DNA of 64,000 nucleotides, taken from Escallonia rubra (lineage: Eukaryota; Streptophyta; Magnoliopsida; Escalloniales; Escalloniaceae). The stretch's first letter is position 1, and every line of letters starts with the position of its first letter. This document shows, one piece after another, positions 11,248 through 20,717 of this stretch. The stretch is taken from contig JAVXUO010002851.1 in NCBI GenBank assembly GCA_033065855.1, positions 186,001-250,000 on the forward strand. The letters run 5' to 3'. Position numbers and translations under genes: made by a program. Below the pieces are notes generated by a model. The model made no database searches and had not been told where the DNA came from. It saw nothing but the letters and a program-made list of their open reading frames with translations.

Positions 11248-11845
11248 TGTACCAAGCTGGGACCTTGAGGACAATCCCTCTCCCACCAAGCTCACAACAT
11301 TGCGTTCTCACTCCAATTCCATTTCCTTTGCTCCTGATATTGCCACGTATATACAGTCTACACTCTTTCCTTGGAAGAATATATGCACACTTACATGTCT
11401 GTGGTCAGTGCTATCTAGAGCCAGACAGAGGAGGCCGGGTAAAACTAGTTCACGTAAACAATGAGAATAAGCACACACTACACGATGAGATGCGATCCAG
11501 GTCTCGTCTACCCTTCTTTACATGCTAATAAATGCATAATCTCTACCGTTTTATATCTTTAATTTACGTGTGTCTATCCATCAGTACACACCCAAAGAAT
11601 GAAAAGCATATATATGTGCATGTAAAATGCAATGCCGCCTATCATAATGCATAAGGTCACTACTCTAAAGCCCAGAAGTAGCAGAAATATCCTCAAGTGG
11701 AATGGTGAGCTAGATACTGGCATTTCATGCTTTAATAACATTATGCTGAGGCATTTCATACAATAAACTTGACTTACTCTGATCAACATTCTTTTGTACT
11801 ACTTTTGATTTGTGAGAGTAAGTGTTGCAATCACTTCCGCAAGTG
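11248..11845. other. Intergenic, no gene seen
   Basis: No recognised coding sequence or element ends. Joined to the sequence left of 10001 (with one copy of the target duplication removed) it would form the original site of the hAT insertion; that restored site also shows no clear gene. Confidence 0.45.
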
Positions 11846-11849
11846 CTAC

Positions 11850-12480
11850 AAAAACAAAAAGCAATGATAAATCATAAAAAAAGGAACAATTTTTATTTGA
11901 ACAAAGAAACTATAAAAAAAACAAACATATACAATAGTTAACGTATAAGACTCTACATTTTCAAGTTCTTCCAACTGTTCTTCAACACCAATTACAATCG
12001 ATGGACTCCTCAGCCAATCATGCATGCACAGTAAACACTCGACAACTCGTGGAGTCAATGAACTACGAAATGAATCGAGGACTCGTTCCCCCTACTGAAT
12101 ACTGACTCTGAAGCCACATTTGATATTGGAATAGCTAAAATATCACGAGCCATAATTTCAGAAACTACACCACTCTTTAGTATGTTGATGCAAATCCATA
12201 TCAGAACTTTGGATCTCCTTCATTTGAGCATCCTTGTCGCTTTGAAGCTTGTTCACATTATTTCCCACAACTAGAGGCGAACAGTGTTCATAGAGCCGAT
12301 CAATGACAGACTTATATCCATCAAGCACTTTCTTTTGGTCGCAAGTAGGATAGTACTTCCTAAGACTAATTTTCACATATTTTAACGTATAACAAGGATC
12401 TAAAATCATTGCAATGATCAACAACGAATTGATTTTTTCAATGCTGCAATACTTATCAAATTTCTTGCTCACTTTCTAGG
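11850..12480 (-). pseudogene. hAT transposase C-terminal fragment (broken)
   Basis: The minus strand first encodes MSKKFDKYCSIEKINSLLII and AMILDPCYTLKYVKI, matching the RNase-H-like end of plant hAT transposases (usual pattern KFDKYW...LLxxAxxLDPRYKLKYV). Further along are ARDILAIPISNVASESVFS and TPRVVECLLCMHDWLRSPS, the hallmarks of the C-terminal hAT dimerisation domain (usual DVLAIPVSTVASESAFS...LTPxxVEALICTQDWLR). Stops and frame changes separate these parts, and the N-terminal BED zinc finger and most of the catalytic region are absent from 12480 onward. It is a dead piece of an autonomous hAT element, perhaps of the kind that mobilised the non-autonomous hAT copies in this window. Confidence 0.8.
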
Positions 12481-12904
12481 CCATACTTCACATATTTCAA
12501 CTCATTTGTGGTAGTACTACCACAAATACATGCTGTGTGCACCCTTGCCTTGTCAAGTTCATACCATGGGCAAGGGAAGCGTGCGTATACAGCATCAATG
12601 GAACACGCACTTAAAAGGCAGCAAGTTTATGTCACACTTCCTCTTAGTAAGTGCCACAAAATGAGCAATAAGGAAGTGATCACCAACAATAATCTTAATT
12701 ATAGTTATAATTAAATACAGTACCAGAGTACATACCAGTTTTTCCGATGAAATGGTACGAATTTCTACAGGTAACGCCACGGTACCATCTTAGATTTTTC
12801 ATCAATTATATACATATGATACTCATTTTTCAACGAATCTAAGGAAAATATAAAACAATCAAATTACCTGGCATTAATAGTCCAGCAAAGCTAATTGTTC
12901 TAGA

Positions 12905-12951
12905 ATAAGTTGTTTGTTCTTATACAATGGAATCAAGAACAAACAACTTAT
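12905..12951. repeat. Perfect 17 bp inverted repeat
   Basis: ATAAGTTGTTTGTTCTT (12905-12921) and its exact complement (12935-12951) flank a 13 nt loop. A partial third copy of the arm occurs near 13004. The surrounding sequence (12481-13160) has no recognised gene. Confidence 0.8.
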
Positions 12952-13164
12952 GCAATTAAATTATCCCATTTTTCAATATCTCATTACGACTATTTATAGA
13001 ATAATAAGTTGTTTATTCAAGAATATGCTGTTGGTGGTTATGTTTTTTTTTATAAAGATTGTTGGTGAGTATGTTTTTTGTGAAGCATTACATATAGATG
13101 AAATAATCTAATAAAAAGTTAAGAGAAAAAGTAAAAGTGAACTGAAAATTGCGATGAAGAGTTG

Positions 13165-13268
13165 GCAACAGACTTTTAGCTACAGGGTGTCCGTCACTAA
13201 AAGTCTTTTGCAACGGAAAAAGGACTCAATTCCGTCGCTAAAAGTCCTTTTTTTTTTTTTTTGTAGTG
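13165..13268 (-). mobile_element. Terminal fragment of a CACTA-type element
   Basis: On the minus strand the segment starts CACTACAAAAAA at 13268 and continues through subterminal repeats containing TTTTAGCGACGG and TTTTAGTGACGG, a typical plant CACTA/MITE end. No matching second end was found nearby, so it is a truncated copy. Confidence 0.6.
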
Positions 13269-13765
13269 TATTTGCTACGCTAAGTTGTCTATTCGAGTAT
13301 CAATATATTGTTTCCCTTGCAAAAGCAGTTTTATTCTAAGCACCATCAACCCTCATCCCTTTGCCGGCTACAACTATATTGAGGCATCTTATCTTGTTGC
13401 TCCTATTTTGTTCATTCTCTTTATACTTGTTTTAGAATGTAAATATCGATTAACGTTCATGTAAGTAATTCGAGTTTATGAAAAAACTTTTATGAGGATT
13501 TGTAAGAGTTGAAAGTTAGAGGTCACCGAAATATCTGGATTGCATGGAGATCATTTAGACCACATTTCCTAATTTTAAATTTTGTTCAAAAAAGTGCAAT
13601 ACATACGAGAAATAAACACCCACAATTGCGGGCGCCCACACACACACAAACATTAATAACCGTACATGGAAGCGACATTGTAATTTAAAGAAATATTGAT
13701 AAGGCCACCTCATGCGAGAGTCCTTTGAATCTATATTATCACTTCTTTACATAGAATTTGAGCCT
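13269..13765. other. Intergenic, no gene seen
   Basis: AT-rich sequence with a short CA run at about 13638-13647. No recognised coding region on either strand. Confidence 0.45.
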
Positions 13766-13965
13766 AATAATTACTCTCTCCGTCTCATATAAATTGATAA
13801 TTTTTTTTAGTCGTTCCAAAAGAATCTCTCACTTTTCAAATTAAGAAAAAATATATAGTTTTTTTTTCTCTTCCATATTTACGTTTTTTAAACTATTTTT
13901 TAATTAAAATTTTCTCTTTACATTTAATTCTGTACTAATTCATTTTATCTTTCTTGATCTATTTT
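13766..13965. mobile_element. Partial Stowaway-like MITE
   Basis: The block starts with TACTCTCTCCGTCTCATATAA, the terminal motif of the same family as the complete copy at 55260-55558 (whose right end read inward is TACTCTCTCCGTGCCC). Internal words such as TTTTCAAATTAA are shared. The second end is not recognisable, so this copy is partial or diverged. Confidence 0.55.
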
Positions 13966-13972
13966 CACGTTT

Positions 13973-14440
13973 TTATTCTATTTCTTCTTTCATATGTATT
14001 AGGGTGCTACTTTCACTAACCCCTTTTCTACGGACAACCGAGTGACGTCGTGAAATGATGGAAGCGTAAAGGTCAATACAGACGTACAACTCTCTAATAG
14101 TTGCACTGTCACTTGAGCTACAGAGCTCCAGTACTCTCTGATGATGTCCGAACCTGCATTTTTTGGCTTTTTTGGCTGTCAACTGTTCTGGGATATGCCC
14201 TTTTGGGGAGAGGAATGACGGCAGATGTCTCCTCCCTAAGCTAAGCTGCTCTTTAAAATAGATTCTCTTTCCATCAACGTGTCTAGGTCTGCATAAATCG
14301 GCTGGATTTGTAGCAATTGACATCAGTGGCTGTGGTTGATTATGTTCTGTATTTACTCTTCTTAGGCAGGTGGGCATGGATTGATGGTGATAGTGATAGT
14401 GCTGATGCCACCAAATGATTGTTGTCCTGTCACTTTTCAA
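13973..14440 (-). CDS. Uncharacterised 155-residue open frame
   Basis: An uninterrupted frame of 155 codons on the minus strand. The product is rich in H, R and S, has no signal peptide or membrane segment, and matches no family I can name. A histidine-rich N-terminal stretch (HQHYHYHHQ) arises from a GAT-repeat-like sequence. It stands between a MITE fragment and repeat-like DNA. It could be a remnant or a chance frame; I would not treat it as a gene without transcript evidence. Confidence 0.15.
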   Translation of the reverse strand: MKSDRTTIIWWHQHYHYHHQSMPTCLRRVNTEHNQPQPLMSIATNPADLCRPRHVDGKRIYFKEQLSLGRRHLPSFLSPKGHIPEQLTAKKAKKCRFGHHQRVLELCSSSDSATIRELYVCIDLYASIISRRHSVVRRKGVSESSTLIHMKEEIE

Positions 14441-14849
14441 ATTATTTATTTTTCTTTACTTTGACACAAACAAGAAAATGCGATTTATTCAACCTACATT
14501 CACAATAATACTTCAGGGTAGACTTTGTCAACATACGAGCCGTTGGAAATGTCAATGGGCGGGCTTTGGCTGGCCCTGGACCCAGCGGGTCAGGAGAAAA
14601 TCGGGCCAGATTGGATTTTGGGCCGTAAAATTTGGGTCGGGCCCAATTGGGAGATATCTCGGCTCTGTTCAAGCCCAAGCCCTAAGCCCTAACTTTAGGC
14701 CTGTACTGGGACCCGGACTAGGTTTGAATAAAAAATTATTTTTATTTATGTTTTATATTGCAAAAAATTAAATTTTAGATAAATTTGTTCATAAGTCCTC
14801 CTTCTTTTATCCGACTTGGGACCTCTTGCTTGGAAACAAGCAGGCAAAG

Positions 14850-14891
<42 letters not shown>

Positions 14892-15720
14892 TCAAAAAAG
14901 GTGGGTTAGTGAAGCTCCACAAGCTCAGCTTCGCTTGTGGATCCGTTAGGGACGCCCTTATGCCTTTGCAGGCACTGAATGTCGTCCTTCGCAAACGTCG
15001 CCAAAGGCTTGTTACACCAGAAAATAATCACCGTCGAAAGCAATATGGAGCTCAAGCCTCTAAAACAACTCATCTTCATCGCTTGGGGTTACGGTTTAGG
15101 AACTGAAACCATGTGAGTGAGCTATGTACGACGGGAATTGGAATGGGCTTTTGACTCTGTGTGTGTGTGTGACGGTGGGAGTGAAAAGAGGTAGAAGAAG
15201 GACAAATAATTTGTCATTTTTTTAAAAGAATCATTAGTCAACGCATTTTTTGATCACACGCTGTTAAATTTAATGGTTTCCGCTTAAGGTGTCCAATTTT
15301 CGTGTGTGTGTGTGTGTGGGTGGGGGGGGGGGGTGTTAATGGTGAAATTTTAAGTAGATGTGATGAAATTGCACACCACGTCTAGTACATGGGTCATTAG
15401 CTAATTTTTCCTATCATTTTTTAGTTAACATTATGGGCATGTCCTTGGAATGTAGATATTATTTCTAAATGATACTTCTTACACAAGCACAATGAAAATG
15501 TTGCATGCAACAAGAAGTTAATCTCATCAATATATTTTTCACTTATTTTTGTGAGTCTACTTTGTTCCTTTATGTGGTAATATTGATATTTCGGTACAAG
15601 GTTTAATTTACTCAGTAAAAAGAATGTTCGTCCATTTAAAAATAAACGCAGCTATCTTGAATCAAATAATCAAAAAAAAAAAAAAAAAAATAGATTCTAC
15701 AAGACGTTTTATCATGCATT
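14441..15720. repeat. Repeat-like intergenic DNA with (TA)n, (GT)n and GGGCC-rich patch
   Basis: From 14560 to 14720 the sequence repeats GGGC/GGCC words and AAGCCC, as in many plant non-autonomous elements. A run of about 18 TA units lies at 14850-14886, a GT run passing into a G run at 15303-15334, and an A run at about 15673-15690. No gene is recognised. Confidence 0.5.
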
Positions 15721-15728
15721 AAAAAATA

Positions 15729-16793
15729 GGGTAAATTGCGTAAAATACCCCTGTGGTTTGGGGTTTTTGCAAAAAGACCCCTCCCATTACAAAAATTGCA
15801 ATAAGACACCTAAGGTTTAAAAAGTGTTACATCCGTTAGAGAAATCGTCTAAATTGACAGCGCGTGATATTCACTTTCTTAATAAATGCGTTTGATAAAT
15901 TTTAATATGTTAAAAACACAAAATTACCCTCATTTTTTTTTCCTCTCCCACCCAAGTCCTTCTTCTTCTTCATGCCAATCAAACCCTAACCCTAGCCACC
16001 ACCTCACCAACCAAAACCCAGCCGCCACCCCCACCCAGCCCTGTCTACCACCGTTGCCGCCCATTTCGGCCGCCACCCATCCCGATCTACCTCCATCGCC
16101 GTCCATTTCGGCCACCACCCACCCCATCTACCACCATTTTCGTCAATTTCGGCCACTACCCAGCCCCATCTACCACCATCGCTGCCCATTTCGGCCACCA
16201 CCCAGCCTGCCGCCGCTAGCGCCTTCATAACTGGAGCCAACGGCGAACTCTATGTCGCGTCGCATCCCTGTTATCTCCCTCACCTCTTACATCGTCGCTC
16301 GCCCCGCAATCAACCCCAGCGACTTGCGCCGTCGCCAAGCCTGCCATCAACCACATCCAATTGCTCCGCTGCCACCAACCTGATTCAACAACCAAACCTT
16401 AGCCTATCCAAAACCAAGACCATTCGGGGGGGGAGGAACCTAAATCTGCAATTAGGGTTTCGATCAAGCCCCATGACCAGCGTCGTCGCCCGCCAGCCCT
16501 GCCATCAACCCATACTTACAGTTCTGCAATTTAGATCCACCGCCACGAGCTGCCCTTTCCACCAACATCTTGATCCACCGCCACGAGCTGCCTCCTGTGC
16601 CCCTGCCTAATACAGTTCTGCAATTTTGACAATTTATATGGAGGGACAATTTAGACCTTCTATTCATTCCGTTACAGGAGTTGACGGGTGTAACACTTTT
16701 TAAACCTCAGGTGTCTTATCGTAATTTTTGTAACGGGAGGGGTCTTTTTGCAAAAATCCTAAACCACAGAGATATTTTACGCAATTATCCCTA
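15729..16793. mobile_element. Long-TIR (about 110 bp) non-autonomous element with gene-like interior (Pack-type)
   Basis: The first 110 bp (GGGTAAATTGCGTAAAATAC...) and the last 110 bp are inverted copies, sharing for example TTTTTGCAAAAAGACCCCTC and GGTTTAAAAAGTGTTACA, with roughly a dozen differences. The flanks are A-rich; AAAAAATA occurs at both sides (15721-15728, 16794-16801) and may be an 8 bp target duplication, but low complexity makes this uncertain. The interior (15940-16640) is GC-rich and C-rich on the plus strand, with a 42 bp minisatellite and duplicated CCACCGCCACGAGCTGCC words. The layout is that of a Pack-MULE or similar element that acquired genic sequence. No transposase is present. 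Confidence 0.75.
16044..16210. repeat. Minisatellite, about 42 bp unit, four copies
   Basis: Four units begin TCTACC and contain CCATTTCGGCC or close variants (CAATTTCGGCC) followed by a CACC-rich stretch. The array can be read as proline-rich in several frames, which explains the overlapping open frames on both strands. Confidence 0.85.
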
Positions 16794-16801
16794 AAAAAAT
16801 A

Positions 16802-18041
16802 TGTGTGTCATCAGGATGATCACCACAATCTCATCATCACCCAGTAAATTCTCAAGCTGTACTATCCTCAAAAACAGATCTACAGTGTCTATAAACAGTA
16901 TCATTTCATGATAGAGAGCAGTCCCCTCCGCAGCTTCGTAATGCATCATTACGTACGTAGGCCTAATTCCTTCGATGCAAATGGAATCTGCGTCAGACAA
17001 GGAGGGGCCTTTCCGTCATTCCACCCCCATAAAAAGCAAAGATCCCCAGCAAAAATGGTGACAACCAGTTTTATCAAAACTTTACTGGTGCTAACATGAG
17101 GGGTCCCGTATCTATGCTTAACGGAAACTGGCAGTTCCATTGTCCTGCAATAGTACGGCTGCTATTTCGATGTTTTTTCTGCTTGTACCATTTGATTTGA
17201 TCCAAGTTTGCACTTCTCTTTTCATCCTCCTGCTCCTGAGACTTGTGTACAATTGCTAGTGCAGTAGGTGCAATTGTATGCTTAGTGGCGCCTTGAGAAA
17301 CGATCATGAAAATTAGACCCTAAAATTAAGAATAAGATGCTATGTATTGGAGTAATATTTTTACCTAAAAAACGTAGACTAATCGGAGTAATATTTTTAC
17401 CTAAAAAACGTAGACTAACTGGGAAGTTTTAACTGCCTGACTGTAAAGTTAGCTTTAGTGACAAACATGCAAATTTCTTCTGTAGTATTTTATGAAGTTG
17501 CGCTTTTTCCCCAAACAATTCTACTCATATAGGAGTTCTTTCAAATAAGGTGAGTCATAGGCAACGAATTTTAAAAAAAAGTTGAGTAAGATATATCATA
17601 TATATAATAAAAATTCTTAACTGATAAGCAATTATCTGTTCATAACTCGCAGAGTACTTATTTACGTATAAGTAAGCAAAAAATAAAGCCCTTGTACAAA
17701 TATTGTCATGAGCCAAACCTTTTTGCTTTCGCTCCACCAACCCCTCTAAGAATGACAAAATAAAATTTGACAAAGGGACTTGAAGGAAAAAAAGAGAGAA
17801 AACCAGATGAGAAATATAAACAGAAGAAGTTAAAATGGCATGGAGACTGTGACGTCCACTGACAACGGCGCCGTCAGGGTGGTGGTGTAATGAGCTGGCC
17901 GCCCAGGAGGTCAGGGAGTCTCATCAGTGGCCTGGTATCTCTAGTGTATCATCACATTTGTCTTAAATGCTACATCTTCTTATCTCCACAGTGAATATTT
18001 GGCTGCAGAAAGCAATCATTTGTTTCCAGTTCTAAGTCCTC
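16802..18041. other. Intergenic, upstream region of the CLV3-like gene
   Basis: No gene is recognised. A tandem duplication of 36 bp (GGAGTAATATTTTTACC...) starts at 17349 and 17385. The last several hundred bases are the likely 5' regulatory region of the peptide gene. Short frames on both strands have no recognisable product. Confidence 0.45.
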
Positions 18042-18049
18042 TATAAATA
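18042..18049 (+). promoter_or_regulatory. TATA box of the CLV3-like gene
   Basis: TATAAATA lies 103 bp upstream of the ATG at 18152. A start of transcription about 25-35 bp further on would give a short leader of about 70-80 nt, usual for such genes. Confidence 0.6.
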
Positions 18050-18151
18050 ATTTGGCTTCGTAATTTCTTGTCTCTCAGTAGCTTTCCACTCTCGTATAAT
18101 TGTATAAGGCCTGTTACGCACTCCTGTTCATTCTAGATCGGTTAATCATCT

Positions 18152-18909
18152 ATGGCGACTGCAACTAAGTTCCTTGTTGTTGTCTTCTTGGTGTTGCTTA
18201 GCCATGGAGTTACCCTAACAGCTACTGGTCTCTCTCTCTCTCTCTCTTGTCTATCGTAGGCATAACAAATAAAAGAAACTCACTAGCACATACACACACA
18301 AGAAACATAAGAACTCCTCCTAGTTTAATGGTATGGATTCACTCATTGTGGTTGCTTATTGTTGGCAGAGTGCAATATTTGGCATGAGTGCCTTCATACC
18401 AAGGCAGCTTCATTGGAGGTTCCAAACAGAAAGGTTTGACAATTATTTATCTACTCTGTTTCACAAAACAAAACATATACAGCCACTTTACGACGAACTT
18501 GTTTACATCTGTTCCTAAGATTCACTACTTAAAACTGTAAGCTGACATGTTTTTCCTTCAAGTTTCATAACATGTCATTTGTTGTTTGCGTTGCCAAATT
18601 CCTTCTATCTTTGCCGAAGAATATGTGATTATCTAGAGGCACCACCTCGAAACGATACGTATTTCATCCCATGGTCTTACTCCTATGTATTCCTTACGTT
18701 AAATCTTATAATGTATGTTCCGTTTTTCTAATTTTTAGGTGCTTTATGGGTTGGAGACTAAAAAGGTGGTTTTCAAAGGTGATGTGCATGGACCAACAAG
18801 TACCGGCAGTGGTGGGAATGTGGTGGATTGGAATCTAAGGAAGGTTCCCTCAGGGCCCGACCCATTGCACCATAATGGTGCCAGTCCCAGTAAGCCTCGA
18901 ACTCCATGA
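18152..18909 (+). CDS. CLV3: CLAVATA3-like CLE signalling peptide precursor
   Basis: The exons are 18152-18227, 18369-18433 and 18739-18909, joined in phases 1 and 0 with GT-AG introns, giving 103 residues (Arabidopsis CLV3 has 96). Residues 1-25 are a hydrophobic signal peptide (FLVVVFLVLLSHG core). Residues 81-93 are RKVPSGPDPLHHN, a canonical A-type CLE motif differing from CLV3 (RTVPSGPDPLHHH) at two positions. A short basic, proline-rich tail follows (GASPSKPRTP). Two introns with the second exon ending NRK are features of CLV3 and CLE40; most other CLE genes lack introns. Position 5-6 SG, not TG or NG, favours CLV3 over CLE40 and CLE25. The family role is a secreted, processed and arabinosylated ligand for CLV1-type receptor kinases that restricts WUSCHEL in the shoot meristem. 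Orthology is inferred from motif and exon structure; expression cannot be seen here. Confidence 0.88.
18838..18876 (+). other. Mature CLE peptide coding segment
   Basis: These 39 bases encode RKVPSGPDPLHHN, in which the prolines at the fourth and seventh positions are the residues hydroxylated in the CLV3 family and the DPLHH end is strictly conserved. The segment lies near the precursor C-terminus, with ten residues left to be trimmed. Confidence 0.9.
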
Positions 18910-19838
18910 ATGCCCCAGCAGAAGCAAGCAGCACCTCTTACTATATCGTAGACGTACTTCTAGCTAGTAAACCTCACGGAGGAGCATTTATAGCCCTTTT
19001 TTGATCAGTACTCTTGAAAGAGTGTCTTTAATTTTGCTTCTCTCTTTGAAGTTTGGTTGTGGTGCGAGGATACCACGTTTTTCAGTATGTATAAAGGTCA
19101 TGCAAATGGAGACCATCAACTAGCTGCACGTTCTGTATGAAATTCCCAAGTTTTCCGAAGCAGATGTAAATGTTGCAAATCATGTTCTTGTCGTCCGTTC
19201 TTTTAGCTAACTAGATATCGAACATCTAAACGTTTCGTATTATTACTTTTGTCATCAAATTTTCAGCCCATCGAACGTTGAAACACCTACGTCATAAGTA
19301 AAGGTATATGGGGAACCACAACTATGTTTCTTCTACTCTATGAACCCTAGGCTCAGAGGTTGACGCCAGCCATGGCAATGCCACGATCACTCAAGCTCAG
19401 CTTTGCCGCTTGAATTCGCGTTGATTCTGACCCATTCAAAGAAGTAATGTCGATCACTTTACATTAAAATGTAACAAATCTCTTTCTTCTCTTGAAGAGA
19501 TAATTACACGAAAGTAGCATGGAAACCCGTGCAATGCACGGGATGATCTTATTATAACTGTCCATTTTAGAAGTTTTGAAGTGTATAATAAAATTTACTA
19601 CAAAAATTATACTTTCATGATTATTTTTTCTTATTATGTTTATGTTTACAATAACGTCCTGTTAACAGAATAAATTATCCCTTGTGCTATAATATCAATT
19701 GTGAATATAGTTAATTTTCATTTGGTACCATAGAGGAGAACAAGGATAGAAGTCTATTTAGTATATACGAAAGAAGAAATAGAATCCATTGATAAAGATA
19801 TGCAAAGATCATATTCAGATCAGTTTGTTATTTGATGA
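18910..19838. other. 3' flank of the CLV3-like gene
   Basis: No further coding sequence. The first 300 bases are probably 3' UTR. In Arabidopsis, sequence up to about 1.2 kb downstream of CLV3 is needed for its meristem expression; here an LTR begins 929 bp after the stop codon. A 17 bp palindromic hairpin CCCGTGC-AAT-GCACGGG lies near 19529-19545. Confidence 0.45.
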
Positions 19839-19999
19839 TGTAATATCCTGCTAAAATTCGATGGTAAATACGTTTGGGTCTTTTTTGTAAAATTTGAAAA
19901 TTTTTGGTGAACTTTGTAGGGTTTGGTGATTAAATGAAGCAAAAAAATAATAAATAAATTTCAGGCAGCAGCCCCTTACCATTTCGGCAATCCCCAAAT

Positions 20000-20717
20000 T
20001 GTTGAAAATAGTTAGGCTTTGATTTGTATTTTCCACAACAAAAATATTAGCAATACTAGGTGATTAAATATAGCAAAATAATAATAAATAATTAAAAGTA
20101 ATTATGTATGAGCTCTTGATAAAATTATGTAATCTAGAGAAGTGAAAAGATATAAAAATAGCTGGTCAGCGAGAGTCGGGATAAAGTCGCTGTCCTAAAG
20201 ACGTTATCGTCTCCCAACGTGCAGGTGTTGACGACAGATAAAGTCTCCAAGATAAAATCCATTGATGCAGTATATCTCCTCCATGTGCACGCCCACAGGA
20301 AGATGGTATGAACTAGTCCACGATCACGTTGCCCAAATATAAAATATACATATAATAGATATAAAAGAAAATATATTGAGATACTAGAGTAGAAATAAAA
20401 CACTAATTAAGTTTGGAAGCATAGTAGCTTCGAGTCTTCTATGCCACACCCCATGGCCTTATATACTTGGCCAATCATAATCCATTTATTGGCCACATAA
20501 CTAAGATTAAAAGCTTTGTAACTCCTGATAATAATTCTCAATAATGTCAATGATAAACTATATTATACACACCATAAATCAATATGAGTTAATAATACTC
20601 ATTATTGCATTTGTAACTCATTTCATAATTTACATGTAAGTAAATACATATAGCCATAAATTGCAATATAATTATAATGCTATAGTATACATTTTATTTT
20701 ATTAAAATATTCCAACA
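20000..20717 (-). repeat. Left (3') LTR of the 20-25.8 kb element
   Basis: 718 bp copy with TG...CA ends. It matches 25060-25771 along its full length, with scattered differences. Apparent open frames inside both LTR copies are shared repeat sequence, not genes. Confidence 0.9.
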
